In this document: positions 1 through 9,497 of the stretch, piece by piece
Position numbering within the stretch: the stretch's first letter is position 1
Layout: every line of letters starts with the position of its first letter
Assembly: GCA_016711285.1 (NCBI GenBank)
Contig: JADJTG010000002.1
Location: 806,001 to 870,000, forward strand
Origin: Sphingobacteriales bacterium
GTDB lineage: Bacteria > Bacteroidota > Bacteroidia > Chitinophagales > UBA2359
DNA: 64,000 nucleotides
Reading direction: 5' to 3'
The notes under the pieces: generated by a model
Database searches by the model: none
Seen by the model: only the letters and a program-made list of their open reading frames with translations
What the model was told of the DNA's origin: nothing
Position numbers and translations under genes: made by a program

Positions 1-870
1 GTTTGGGTATTCGTATTGCCGCCGACGAAGAACCTAATTTTGAGTTTTATACTTCGCGTTTGGGTATCCGCTACAGCGATATTGAACAGTTGTATTTAGA
101 AAAAATAAAGCCTAATCCGAATTTGGAGCTTTCAATGTTGCATTTTTTCATCAACAAAGGCATACAGGATACGGTATATTATTGGAGCGAGTTGGCAAAA
201 GTGTTGCGGGTATATTGCAGATTGCGCCAAATTAATCCCTATCTTACCAAACTCAATCTGGGCGGCGGCTTGCCTATTCAGTATTCCTTGGATTTTAATT
301 ATGATTATGAATATATGATAGAGGAGGTGGTGCGCCAAATACAACAAAAATGTCAAGATGAAAACGTACCCGTACCTGATTTATACACTGAATTTGGTAA
401 TTTTACGGTGGGAGAAAGCGGCGTAATAGTATTTAAAGTGTTGGGCGAAAAACTACAAAACGACAAAGAATTGTGGTATATGGTGGATAATTCGCTGATG
501 ACCACTATGCCGGATATTTATGGCATTTCACAAAAATTTATTGTATTGCCCATCAACCGGTGGAATCGCGAATATCGGCGAGTAAATATCGGTGGGCTAA
601 GTTGCGACGGCAGCGACTACTACAACAGTGAAGTGAGCCAAAACCAAATTAACCTGCCGGTATATGATGCCAAAGAGCCTTTGTATGTGGGGTTTTTCAT
701 ACGGGGCTTATCAGGAGTCTTTGTCGGGATTTGGTGGCACGAAGCACTGCCTCATTCCTTCCCCGAAATTGATATTGGTGGACGATGACGAACAAAACGG
801 CGGTTTTACGAGCCGCGTATTTGCGCAGGAGCAAAAGCCGGAAGATATGTTGCGTATTTTGGGATATTAA
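1..870 (+). CDS. speA: Arginine decarboxylase (SpeA), C-terminal part, frameshifted
   Basis: Biosynthetic PLP-dependent arginine decarboxylase (arginine to agmatine, polyamine synthesis). The gene runs in from the left edge, so the PLP-lysine barrel part is outside the window. The visible part has the Bacteroidota SpeA sequence: an EFGNFTVGESG stretch, then ELWYMVDNS, then GGLSCDGSDYYNS. The frame beginning at base 3 breaks near 693-706, and the true C-terminus (GAYQESLSGFGG through KILGY-like MLRILGY, stop at 868-870) continues in another frame. Adding one T to the T-run at 693-697 and one G to the G-run at 703-706 restores the family motif GFFHTGAYQESL exactly. I therefore read two homopolymer deletions, more likely sequencing errors than a dead gene. 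A terminator follows. Identity is confident; intactness is not. Confidence 0.88.
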
Positions 871-879
871 AAAAAGACA

Positions 880-929
880 AAGAGGCTGTTATTATTTTTA
901 ATAAAAAACAATAGCAGCTTCTTTTTTTT
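880..929 (+). terminator. Terminator after speA
   Basis: Imperfect stem of about 13 bp (AAGAGGCTGTTATT pairing with AATAGCAGCTTCTT, with G-U type pairs), followed by a run of eight T. It lies directly after the speA stop and also between convergent genes. Confidence 0.7.
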
Positions 930-1287
930 ACCACAGTTCTTCTTTCAATTCCTCGTCATCTTGAATTTCTTCTTGCAGATGCTGATGTTGTAGGCGATAA
1001 GCTTGACGGGTTTGCATTTTTTGCATTTCTCGCTCAATAATAAGGTCGGCGAGTAAAAGAGGGGTAGCTTCTTCGCTGTGACTTACAAGCGTTTTTTTAA
1101 TTTTTTCTTCGCTGATGTCCATAATGTAGAGCATCTGTAGGAGGCGTTCCATGTTGTTTTCTATGTGTTGCTGTACAACATCGGCTACATGAAGGCGCAA
1201 AGCGTCCAAATTATCAACAGGATGCTGCGCTAAGGCATCATCTTGGAGTTCTTTAGCAATTTGTTGTGCTAATTCTATTTGCACCAT
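928..1287 (-). CDS. Hypothetical 119-residue helical protein
   Basis: I do not recognise this protein. It is acidic, almost entirely predicted helix, and rich in Gln, Glu and Leu, with no signal peptide or membrane segment. The ATG at 1285-1287 is the only sensible start. The gene is convergent with speA and lies downstream of the inositol-monophosphatase fusion on the same strand (85-bp gap), so the two may be co-transcribed. It is probably a real cytoplasmic gene: it is longer than chance and its frame is not a shadow of another gene. Confidence 0.6.
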   Translation of the reverse strand: MVQIELAQQIAKELQDDALAQHPVDNLDALRLHVADVVQQHIENNMERLLQMLYIMDISEEKIKKTLVSHSEEATPLLLADLIIEREMQKMQTRQAYRLQHQHLQEEIQDDEELKEELW

Positions 1288-1372
1288 AGCGTTTTTTTGT
1301 ATGTTTTGGAATTAGAAATAAGAATTATTTACCAGAAATACAATGAACTTTACTCCAAATATAACCTATATT

Positions 1373-2755
1373 TCATTGTTTTTTAAAAGCATTTTTAATA
1401 AGCGGCTTTAATTCTTCCAATATTTGCGGATTGGCGGCAATAATGCTTTTGCCAAATAAATAGTCATTACCGCCGCCGAAATCGGATATTTTTCCGCCGG
1501 CTTCTTTGACCAAACAAATGCCCGCCGCCACGTCCCACGCCTGCAAGCTGTATTCAAAAAAACCATCAAAACGCCCCGCCGCCACATAGCTCAAATCAAC
1601 GGCTGCCGAGCCATGCCTCCTGATGCCGCGTGTGTGGCGCATCAGATGTTTCAGCACCGCCAAATAGCTGTCGCTGCCACTGTAATCGTAATACGGAAAA
1701 CCCGTAGCCACCAAACTGTCGGCGAGCCGCCGACGAGCCGATACATTTATTTTTTTTCCGTTGCAAAATGCACCGCCGCCTTCCCACGCCGAAAACACTT
1801 CGCCTGATACCACTTCGTGTACTACTCCAATTACAGCTTCGTTCTTGTGCAATAGCGCAATACTCACCGAAAAAGGCGGTACGCCATGCACAAAATTGGT
1901 AGTACCGTCAAGCGGGTCAATTACCCACCGCCACTCCGCCTCCTGTTGAGCCACCGTATTTTCTTCGGTGATAAAAGCAGCTTCGGGAAAAGCCTTTTGC
2001 AAAGTTTGTACTATAATTTGCTCCGCCGTTCTGTCCACAAGCGACACCAACTGATTATGGCTTTTTTCTTCTACCTGCCATTGCTGACGGTTTTGGCTGT
2101 ATTGCGAAATACACTTAGCCGCTTGCGCTGCCGCTTTAATGGCTTGTTTGCACAATTTTTCCAAAGGCGGCACAGACGGCGGTTTCATGTGTACCGTAGC
2201 AGAAGTGGCAGGTGCGGTGTTTACCGTTTTTTTGTTCTGGTTGCGCAACGCAATATCCATTGTGCGCCAATAAAAATCTTTAGAAACCCGCTGCCAAAAA
2301 GACGTATTTTTTCGTTGGAGCAATACTTCATAATGCCCCAAGTAATCGCAGTCCCAGTTGAGGGCAGTCCAATCGCTCATTGCATCTTTCATAGCATCGC
2401 GCAGGTCTAAAATTTCCATTTTATTCATACCATTTTCCTGCAACAAAGCGATGGTTTGCATTTGCTGTTCGGCAGAAGGAGTATGCTCCAAGAAAGGCTC
2501 ATTGATAGCAGCCCAAATATCAAATCGTTGCACATCGGGCAGTTGGTGGGCGGCTGCAAAGGCAATTAGGGCGGCTGCATCGGTGGAGTTTAAGAAAATA
2601 ACCTCATTGCGATTAATAATGATATGCGGCGGCTCGTTTTTGGTATTTACTTCCTGAATTTGCTCGGCAAAAATAAAAGGAGCTTTATGAACAGTAGCGG
2701 GCGCAAAAGGATAATCGCGTATTTCTATGGAATCGGAATGAAAAATGGTTTTCAA
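1373..2755 (-). CDS. Inositol-monophosphatase family phosphatase with an extra N-terminal domain
   Basis: Residues about 200-460 form an inositol monophosphatase (SuhB/IMPase) domain, a Mg-dependent phosphatase of inositol-1-phosphate or related sugar phosphates. Metal-site motifs are visible: FITEEN (261-266), IDPLDGTTNF (279-288) and WDVAAGICLVKEAGG (407-421). Ordinary IMPases are about 260-270 residues. Here about 190 extra residues precede the enzyme, with a compact fold-like segment (1-175) and a Thr/Ala/Pro-rich linker (176-198). I do not recognise the N-terminal segment. The start is the ATG at 2755. There is no signal peptide, so it should act in the cytoplasm. The phosphatase call is firm; the substrate is not. 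Confidence 0.85.
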   Translation of the reverse strand: MKTIFHSDSIEIRDYPFAPATVHKAPFIFAEQIQEVNTKNEPPHIIINRNEVIFLNSTDAAALIAFAAAHQLPDVQRFDIWAAINEPFLEHTPSAEQQMQTIALLQENGMNKMEILDLRDAMKDAMSDWTALNWDCDYLGHYEVLLQRKNTSFWQRVSKDFYWRTMDIALRNQNKKTVNTAPATSATVHMKPPSVPPLEKLCKQAIKAAAQAAKCISQYSQNRQQWQVEEKSHNQLVSLVDRTAEQIIVQTLQKAFPEAAFITEENTVAQQEAEWRWVIDPLDGTTNFVHGVPPFSVSIALLHKNEAVIGVVHEVVSGEVFSAWEGGGAFCNGKKINVSARRRLADSLVATGFPYYDYSGSDSYLAVLKHLMRHTRGIRRHGSAAVDLSYVAAGRFDGFFEYSLQAWDVAAGICLVKEAGGKISDFGGGNDYLFGKSIIAANPQILEELKPLIKNAFKKQ

Positions 2756-2925
2756 ATATAAATCATCTTTTGTTTTTTAAATAAAAAATCAATTTTTCGG
2801 CGATAAATCAGTACGTTTTTGTTTTTTTGCTATAAAATATTTATTATCAAACATTTAAGTTTGTATAAAAAACCAATAAACAAAAAAAATAATATTTTAG
2901 GTTGAGTTGTGCTACAAATAAAACA

Positions 2926-2966
2926 AAAAATTTCGGCAAAATGTATTACCACCTGCCGAAATTTTT
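2926..2966 (-). terminator. Terminator after the peptidoglycan-binding protein gene
   Basis: Perfect 13-bp inverted repeat, AAAAATTTCGGCA (2926-2938) and TGCCGAAATTTTT (2954-2966), with a T-rich tail on the minus strand. It lies 14 bp past the stop of the minus-strand gene that ends at 2980. Confidence 0.8.
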
Positions 2967-2979
2967 AATATTTTATTAT

Positions 2980-3918
2980 TTATAAGCCTAAAGCCGCCAT
3001 TGTTTCTTTATTCAAGTTACCGATAGGCAATTTATGATCTTGTTGGTATTTTACGAGTGCATTTTTTGTTTTGCTGCCCATAATACCGTCAATTGTGCCC
3101 ACATCGTAGCCCTGTGCCTGTAATTTTTCCTGCAAATTTTTCACAAGTCCGTCACTCATATCTCTGGCACATACCACTTCGTACCAATTGGTATATCCGG
3201 CATTGTCAGCTACAATTTTGCTTTTGATAGTAGTATATTCCGCCGGAATTTCGATTTCGCGGGTGCGGGCGGGTTCTACTTCTACTTGTTTAGTGATGGT
3301 TTTGTATTCTGCCGGAATTTCTACTTCTTTGGTAGTGGCAGGCGTTTTGATGACCTGTTTTGTAACAGTTTTGTATTCTGCCGGAATTTCCACTTCTTTA
3401 GTCGTGGCAGGCGTTTTTGTTACTCTTTTGGTGATGGTTTTGTACTGTGCCGGCGTTTTTTCGTAGCACTGTACCATACAATCTTCGGGGTTCGCCGACA
3501 AGCAGGAAGGATCTACTTTTTTCTTCACCCAGCGACCGCTTTCGGGGCTTACCAAAATTTGCTCGCTGACATTTTCGTAAGTGGCGGGCACTTCGGTGAG
3601 TTTTTTCTCGGCGGGCTTCAGCAAAATTTGCTCGCTGACGGTTTCGTAAGTGGCAGGTACTACCACCAATTTACGGCTTGCTTCTTTTACCAATACCTGT
3701 TCGTTGCGCGTTTCGTAGCGTGCAGGTATAATTTCTACCCGTTTCGAAGCAGCTTTAGTCATTACGGATTCGGTAGTTTGTACTACACAATCGGGTATTT
3801 TACATTTGGCGTAGCATTTACCAAATTCGGGGTTGGGTGGCAAATCGTCTGAAACACCCTGAGCACTTGCCACCATAAAAGGAAGCACCCACAATAAGCT
3901 AAATAAATTTTTAATCAT
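2980..3918 (-). CDS. Secreted repeat protein with C-terminal peptidoglycan-binding domain
   Basis: This 312-residue envelope protein has an N-terminal signal peptide (about residues 1-20, ending VASAQG). The middle holds degenerate repeats of about 22 residues of the type KTPATTKEVEIPAEYKTVTK, roughly eight copies counting diverged ones, rich in Lys, Glu, Thr and Val. Four cysteines near the start (GKCYAKCKIPDC) and two more in the middle suggest disulfides. The last about 60 residues form a PG_binding_1 domain (LQEKLQAQGYDVGTIDGIMG), the fold that docks to peptidoglycan. It is probably periplasmic and structural. It is monocistronic with its own terminator. The exact function is unknown. Confidence 0.8.
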   Translation of the reverse strand: MIKNLFSLLWVLPFMVASAQGVSDDLPPNPEFGKCYAKCKIPDCVVQTTESVMTKAASKRVEIIPARYETRNEQVLVKEASRKLVVVPATYETVSEQILLKPAEKKLTEVPATYENVSEQILVSPESGRWVKKKVDPSCLSANPEDCMVQCYEKTPAQYKTITKRVTKTPATTKEVEIPAEYKTVTKQVIKTPATTKEVEIPAEYKTITKQVEVEPARTREIEIPAEYTTIKSKIVADNAGYTNWYEVVCARDMSDGLVKNLQEKLQAQGYDVGTIDGIMGSKTKNALVKYQQDHKLPIGNLNKETMAALGL

Positions 3919-4234
3919 AATAAAAAAATAAATTATATGTATAAAATAGTATCTAATTTTTAATACAATAGTCCATATTAAACAACTACTTACAGAATAT
4001 TGTCAATTGTTTTATTATACACAACAAATATATAAAAATAAATAATAAAGCAAAATAGACAAAGTACAGACAAAGTAGTAAGATAGTAAATCAAGGCAAA
4101 AGTTTATTGCAGGATTATTTTTTTTAAAAATTAATTTACAAAGCATTAAATAATAGCAATATTTCTATTTGATTATTAATAAAATATAGTTTTTCTTATT
4201 TTTGCTGCTGCTTATTTTATTTTTTACGACAACC
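3919..4234. other. AT-rich intergenic region
   Basis: About 315 bp between divergent genes (PG-binding protein leftward, heptose adenylyltransferase rightward). It is very AT-rich and has no open reading frame of note. It must contain both promoters, but I cannot fix either one to a convincing TTG/TAnnTTTG pair. Confidence 0.5.
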
Positions 4235-4729
4235 ATGAAAACAACCGGCGAACGGATTCGCTCAAAAATTTGGGACGAAGCCACTTTAATGCAGCACAGA
4301 GCTTTATGGCAAATTAAACCGCAAAAAGTGGTATTTACCAATGGCTGTTTTGATATAGTGCATAGCGGGCACTTGGATTATTTGCAAAAAGCTGCCGATA
4401 TGGGCGATTTTTTGATAGTGGGCTTGAACAGCGATGCTTCGGTGCGCCGCCTCAAAGGAGTTGCACGCCCCATCAACGACGAAGCAGCACGCGCACTGCT
4501 GTTGGCATCGCTGGAATTTGTGGGGGCGGTGCTTATTTTTGAGGAAGACACCCCCTATCGCCTCATTCAACAAATACAGCCCGCCGTACTCGTAAAAGGC
4601 GGCGATTATGACTTGAAAGACATCATAGGAGCAGATGAGGTACAAGCGGCGGGCGGCATTGTGCAAACAATCCCGTTTATTCACTTCACTTCCACTACTC
4701 AAATGATAGAGCGACTTAAAAACGCCTAA
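4235..4729 (+). CDS. rfaE2: D-glycero-beta-D-manno-heptose 1-phosphate adenylyltransferase (RfaE2/HldE C-terminal type)
   Basis: Transfers AMP from ATP to heptose-1-phosphate to give ADP-heptose for lipopolysaccharide core synthesis. It is a stand-alone version of the second domain of E. coli HldE, and its 164 residues fit the separate enzyme. The nucleotidyltransferase signature FTNGCFDIVHSGHLDYL carries the HxGH motif, and GLNSDASVRRLKG and VKGGDYDL follow in family order. A TTG 33 bp upstream is open but would add a hydrophobic stub (MLLLILFFTTT). The ATG at 4235 is preferred. The kinase half (HldE N-terminal) is not adjacent. Confidence 0.9.
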   Translation: MKTTGERIRSKIWDEATLMQHRALWQIKPQKVVFTNGCFDIVHSGHLDYLQKAADMGDFLIVGLNSDASVRRLKGVARPINDEAARALLLASLEFVGAVLIFEEDTPYRLIQQIQPAVLVKGGDYDLKDIIGADEVQAAGGIVQTIPFIHFTSTTQMIERLKNA

Positions 4730-4843
4730 TTCACCGCTACAGTCGCTATTTGCTTCAAAAAGCCGTGCTACACGCAATTTTTATACTATCTTTGCCTTTT
4801 CAAAGCAAACAATTATCGTATTATTCCATTTAAAAACCGGTTT

Positions 4844-5767
4844 ATGCAAATTACTTCAACCCTGATGATGATACGTCCGGTTCGTTTTGAGTTCAATGCT
4901 CAAACGGCGACATCTAATGCTTTTCAAGATGGCACGGCGCAAAACACAGCAGCGATTTCGCAGCAGCAGGCATTGACAGAGTTTGAAGCAATGGCGGCAA
5001 TGTTGCGCTACAATGATATTGAAGTAGTCATTTTTGACGATACTCCGCAACCACATACACCCGACAGTATTTTTCCGAACAACTGGATTTCTTTTCACCG
5101 CAACGGCACTATTATATTGTATCCGATGGCAGCACCCAACCGGCGCGAAGAGCGGCGCAATGATATAGTAGCCGCTATGCAAGCACAATTTGGGTTTTCT
5201 TCCATAAAAGATTATTCCGGTTACGAGTCAAAAGAGATATTTTTGGAAGGAACCGGCAGTATGGTTCTCGACCGCGAAAATAAAATCGCCTATGCTTGTG
5301 TGTCGCCGCGCACCCATTTGTCGTTGCTGCAACAATGGTGCGCCGACCAAAACTACGCCTGCGAAGCCTTTACTGCCTTAGATGCGCAAGGCAAGGAAAT
5401 TTATCATACCAACGTCATGATGTGCATCGGCGAAAAATTTGCGGTAGTGTGCTTGGAAAGTATCAGCGATTTGGGCGCACGCAACAACCTCGACAAGTCA
5501 CTGGCGGCCACCGGTCACGAAGTAATCGCCATTACATTGGAGCAAATGAACCATTTTGCAGGCAATATGCTGCAAGTAAAAAATAAATACGACAAAGGAT
5601 TTCTGGTGCTTTCTTCACAAGCCTACCACAGCCTCAACAACGAACAAGTGGAGCGCATCAGTCGCTATTGCGATATTCTGCACTCGCCCCTCCACACCAT
5701 CGAAACACTCGGCGGCGGCAGTGCACGCTGTATGCTGGCAGAAGTATTTGCGCCCGATATTGCTTAA
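4844..5767 (+). CDS. ctlX: Amidinotransferase-fold hydrolase, CtlX (citrulline/arginine-related)
   Basis: This 307-residue member of the arginine deiminase/amidinotransferase superfamily matches the CtlX group, described as citrulline-utilisation hydrolases. Visible features are the substrate-side motif IFPNNWISFH (about 70-79), YPMAAPNRREERR, the acidic GTGSMVLDR segment, the His region HTNVMMCIG and the C-terminal GGGSARCMLAE, whose Cys is the expected nucleophile. There is no signal peptide, so it is cytoplasmic. A TATCTTTG -7-like element lies at 4787-4794. It is not in an arginine operon here; speA is 4 kb away. Fold and family are firm; the substrate is inferred. Confidence 0.85.
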   Translation: MQITSTLMMIRPVRFEFNAQTATSNAFQDGTAQNTAAISQQQALTEFEAMAAMLRYNDIEVVIFDDTPQPHTPDSIFPNNWISFHRNGTIILYPMAAPNRREERRNDIVAAMQAQFGFSSIKDYSGYESKEIFLEGTGSMVLDRENKIAYACVSPRTHLSLLQQWCADQNYACEAFTALDAQGKEIYHTNVMMCIGEKFAVVCLESISDLGARNNLDKSLAATGHEVIAITLEQMNHFAGNMLQVKNKYDKGFLVLSSQAYHSLNNEQVERISRYCDILHSPLHTIETLGGGSARCMLAEVFAPDIA

Positions 5768-5903
5768 TCTTTGTTAAAAAATTATTTAAAAAGCTGTTTT
5801 TATTGCTTTTTAAAAACAATATAATTTTTGCTTTGTCAATGCTTTACTGCAAAAACACATCATTTCAAATAAACACTAACAAAACATATCTTATCATTTT
5901 AAA

Positions 5904-7229
5904 ATGGGTGGATTGATTTCGGCACTGCAACTGATATTAAGTTTATCGTTGCTGGTATTCATACACGAATTAGGACATTTTTTGGCGGCTCGCGCTTTCA
6001 ATATACGAGTAGATAAATTTTTTATCTTTTTTGATGCCTGGGGCAAAAAACTATGGAGCAAAAAAGTAGGCGATACCGAATATGGCATCGGCTGGCTGCC
6101 TTTGGGCGGTTATGTAAAAATAGCAGGAATGGTAGATGAGTCAATGGATACCGAACAACTCAAACAAGAACCGCAACCCTGGGAATTTCGCAGCAAACCC
6201 GCCTGGCAACGCTTCATTGTGATGATTGGCGGTATTGTGATGAATATTTTGGCAGGTATCATCATTTTTGCTTTTTATTTAAAAAGTTACGAAAAAGAAT
6301 ATTTACCCGCTTCCGCACTCAAAAACGGCATTTACGCCTTTGAAGGGGGCGAAAAATTGGGTTTTCAAACAGGAGACAAACTCGTCGCCATCAACGGAAA
6401 ATCGCGCGAACGCTACAAAGATTATACATCTATGGAAATGCTCTTCGGTGCTGATGTAGCGGTAGAGCGCAAAGGCGAAATCGTGCATATTCAACTGCCC
6501 GACACGCTTTTCCAAACCAAAGGCACAGATTATTTTGCGCCTTTTCATCACAAAATTCAGGTCGCCGCCGTTGCCGACAGTTCCAACGCTCAAAAAGCAG
6601 GTTTGAAAGACAGCGATTTTATTGTAGCTGTAAATGGTAAAATATTAGAGAATTACGGCGATTTGCGCACCGCTCTCCAAACCGCCAAAGACACCGTTGT
6701 GAGCTTGGACATTGAGCGCGAAGGCAAAATGCAAAGCCTCAACTGCTCCGTAGATACCGCCGGAAAAATCGGGTTTTATCCGTTTTTTGATTACAAAGCC
6801 GTCAATGCCACACACCCCTACGGTTTGGCAGAAAGTATGCGCTACGGCATCAAAGAAGGTTGGGACGCTATTTATTACAATGCCAAAGGATTTGCAATGA
6901 TGTTTCAGGGAAAACTCAATCCGGCGACTTCGGTACAAAGCCCCATTGGTATGGCAAAATATTTCGGACCTAAATGGAACTGGCAACGCTTTTGGTATCT
7001 CACGGGTTTGTTGTCGTTTATTTTGGCATTTATGAACATTTTGCCCATTCCGGCTTTAGATGGCGGACACATGATGTTCATCGGTGTGGAGGCTATCACC
7101 GGTCGCCGCCTGAGCGATTCGTTTTTAGAAAAAGCACAAATGGTAGGTATGGCAATTTTGCTTCCTCTGATGCTGTTTGCAGTGGGTAAAGATTTATGGG
7201 AAATTATTTCCAATTTCTTATTCAAGTAG
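5904..7229 (+). CDS. rseP: RseP site-2 intramembrane zinc protease
   Basis: This 441-residue inner-membrane M50 protease cleaves anti-sigma factors and clears signal-peptide remnants. The zinc motif HELGH is at residues 21-25 in the first membrane helix. A GGYVKIAGM loop follows, then one or two PDZ regions (about 130-290), and the third zinc ligand lies in NILPIPALDGGH near residue 390. The length is normal for the Bacteroidota family. In many genomes it sits next to dxr; dxr is not in this window. An ECF sigma factor occurs at 60.3 kb, but nothing in the sequence links them. Confidence 0.93.
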   Translation: MGGLISALQLILSLSLLVFIHELGHFLAARAFNIRVDKFFIFFDAWGKKLWSKKVGDTEYGIGWLPLGGYVKIAGMVDESMDTEQLKQEPQPWEFRSKPAWQRFIVMIGGIVMNILAGIIIFAFYLKSYEKEYLPASALKNGIYAFEGGEKLGFQTGDKLVAINGKSRERYKDYTSMEMLFGADVAVERKGEIVHIQLPDTLFQTKGTDYFAPFHHKIQVAAVADSSNAQKAGLKDSDFIVAVNGKILENYGDLRTALQTAKDTVVSLDIEREGKMQSLNCSVDTAGKIGFYPFFDYKAVNATHPYGLAESMRYGIKEGWDAIYYNAKGFAMMFQGKLNPATSVQSPIGMAKYFGPKWNWQRFWYLTGLLSFILAFMNILPIPALDGGHMMFIGVEAITGRRLSDSFLEKAQMVGMAILLPLMLFAVGKDLWEIISNFLFK

Positions 7230-7257
7230 TTCTTTTTTATACACCTCATTATTTTTA

Positions 7258-7293
7258 CACACGCCTTGTCATTTATTTATGACAAGGCGTGTG
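7258..7293. terminator. Strong hairpin after rseP
   Basis: Perfect 15-bp stem (arm ACACGCCTTGTCAT and its complement) with a 6-nt loop. It has no long T-run directly after it, so it may be a terminator or an mRNA 3'-end stabiliser. Confidence 0.65.
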
Positions 7294-7428
7294 GCATTTT
7301 ATGAGTAGAAATACAATAAAAATGACATTTTTTTGACAAAATATTATTTTTCCTCTTTAAAATAAGGTAATATTGTACTTTGCTTGTTTTTTTCCCCCTA
7401 AAAACTATACACTTGTATAACAAAGACA

Positions 7429-9483
7429 ATGACAAATTTATTCACAACTACTTGTATCATTATGTTATGCGGTGCTGCCGCAAAAATATCAGCGCAAACG
7501 CCCTGTAGCGGAGGCAGTGCCGCCGGCTATCCCTGCAACAATGTTGATTATTACGCCCACCTGACACTACCACAAATGGGCGCACCCAGCCCTTTGGAAG
7601 GCAGCGGTTGCTGGGGTTGGACCAATACTTCCTCCGGCAGAGAGTATGCCCTGATGGGCTTAGAAAACGGTACTGCTTTCGTAGAAATTACCAATCCCGC
7701 CAATCCGGTACTAATAGGTAATTTGCCTACACAAACCGTTAATTCGGGTTGGCGCGAAATTAAAACCTATCAACATTATGCACTTATTGTAAGTGAAGCC
7801 AGCGGACACGGTCTGCAAATTTTTGATTTGAACCAATTGGATAACATCACCAATCCGCCCGTAAACTTTACGGCTTCGGCAGTATATACAGGTTTTGGCA
7901 AATGCCACAACATTGTAGTAAATGAAGCCAGCGGCTACGCTTATGGTGTGGGTACAAATACTTGCAGTGGCGGTTTGCATTTTGTCAATATCAACAATCC
8001 TTTGGCACCAGTCGGCGCAGGTTGTTTTTCCAGCGATGGCTATACCCACGATGCACAGTGTGTAATATACGAAGGACCTGATTGCGAGCATGTGGGTAAA
8101 GAAATTTGTATTTGCTCTAATAGCGACACCGAAACTATCGTTGATGTCACCAACAAAAGCGCACCCGTGATGATTTCGCGCACAGGTTATGCGGGCGAAG
8201 GTTATACGCATCAAGGGTGGCTTTCAGACGACCAACGCTATTTTGTAATGAATGATGAATACGATGAAATTCAGTTTGGACACAACACCAAAACTTACTT
8301 GTGGGATATGAGCGATTTAGATGCTCCCTTTGTTACCGAAACTTTATTGGCAAATACAGCGTGCATTGACCACAATGAATATTACAAAGGTGACCTCATT
8401 TATCAGGCAAATTATACCTGCGGACTTCGGATATTGCGCCACGCCGCCAATGCACCGCATTTGAGTCAGGTTGCTTATTTTGACGGCACTCCGGGCAGCA
8501 ATGCGGCAACTTTCAATGCTACATGGAATGTTTATCCTTATTTTCCGAGCGGCAATGTTATTTTGGGAAATATTGAAGAGGGCTTGTATGTAGTACATCC
8601 CAATGTAACAGCCGGAGCTTTTCCTGCTGATGACGACCGCGACAATGACGGCTACGCCGCTTGTAATCCCGACTGTGATGATAATAACCCAAATGTGTGG
8701 ACATCTTGCGCTACTTGTATAGACAACGACAATGACGGTTATTATGTCGGTTGCGATGCTTATATTACGGTGGACGGCCCTGATTGTGACGACACTACAC
8801 CCTATGCCAACACCGACAGCGATAATGACGGTGTAGATAACTCCTGCGATATATGTGCAGGATTCAACGATTTATTAGATTTAGACAGCGACGGCATTCC
8901 CGATGGTTGCGATGCCATCAACAATTGCAATACGCAATATACCATCAACCAAAATTTTGTTTCCGGAGATAATGAATATATTTCTGCCGTAAATTATATC
9001 CAAGCTACCAACACAATAGAGAGCGGTGCGGTAATCATATATAATGCAGGAAATTACTGCGATTTATTACCCGAATTTTGGGCAAAATCCGGCTGCGATT
9101 TTCACGCATATATACAAGGCTGCACGCCTTCATTGCCGCCTGTTGCCGAAGATCCACTTCTTTTTGCTAAAGAAAATAATACAGCATCTTTGAATGTTCT
9201 TCTGCAAAAAGAAACAACTGCCGCCGCTTTGCAATTACAAATTTTTCCTAATCCCGCTGCTGCCGGAACTGCTGTCCGGGCGCAAGTTGTATCAGAAGCT
9301 GGAGGTTTTGTATTGAATGTGATGGATATACAAGGAAAAAAAGTAGCACAATGGGAAGTATTTCAAAGCGATGCGGGCGAAATATTTAGCTGGACATTGC
9401 CCTCTTTTTTACGGGCAGGAATATACATGGTGCAAGTGCAGGGGAAAAATAATGTTTGCAGCCGTAAATTTGTAGTGCAATAA
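7429..9483 (+). CDS. Choice-of-anchor B family secreted protein with T9SS sorting domain
   Basis: This 684-residue exported protein has a signal peptide (about 1-23, ending KISAQ). Residues about 30-400 match the choice-of-anchor B family, a beta-propeller-like domain of unknown role (WGWTNTSSGREYALMG, GHGLQIFDL, CHNIVVNEASGYAYGVG). Next come acidic calcium-binding repeats of thrombospondin type 3 style (DRDNDGYAACNPDCDDNNP, DSDNDGVDNSCD, DLDSDGIPDGCD; about 400-500). The last about 80 residues are a type A T9SS C-terminal domain (IFPNPAAAG through GIYMVQVQGKNN), predicting export and cell-surface attachment. It is Cys-rich, consistent with an extracellular location. Confidence 0.88.
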   Translation: MTNLFTTTCIIMLCGAAAKISAQTPCSGGSAAGYPCNNVDYYAHLTLPQMGAPSPLEGSGCWGWTNTSSGREYALMGLENGTAFVEITNPANPVLIGNLPTQTVNSGWREIKTYQHYALIVSEASGHGLQIFDLNQLDNITNPPVNFTASAVYTGFGKCHNIVVNEASGYAYGVGTNTCSGGLHFVNINNPLAPVGAGCFSSDGYTHDAQCVIYEGPDCEHVGKEICICSNSDTETIVDVTNKSAPVMISRTGYAGEGYTHQGWLSDDQRYFVMNDEYDEIQFGHNTKTYLWDMSDLDAPFVTETLLANTACIDHNEYYKGDLIYQANYTCGLRILRHAANAPHLSQVAYFDGTPGSNAATFNATWNVYPYFPSGNVILGNIEEGLYVVHPNVTAGAFPADDDRDNDGYAACNPDCDDNNPNVWTSCATCIDNDNDGYYVGCDAYITVDGPDCDDTTPYANTDSDNDGVDNSCDICAGFNDLLDLDSDGIPDGCDAINNCNTQYTINQNFVSGDNEYISAVNYIQATNTIESGAVIIYNAGNYCDLLPEFWAKSGCDFHAYIQGCTPSLPPVAEDPLLFAKENNTASLNVLLQKETTAAALQLQIFPNPAAAGTAVRAQVVSEAGGFVLNVMDIQGKKVAQWEVFQSDAGEIFSWTLPSFLRAGIYMVQVQGKNNVCSRKFVVQ

Positions 9484-9497
9484 AATTCAACAAAAAA

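Noticed and set aside
1886..2410. 174-codon plus-strand frame
   Set aside because: Antisense to the inositol-monophosphatase fusion, whose motifs are unmistakable on the other strand.
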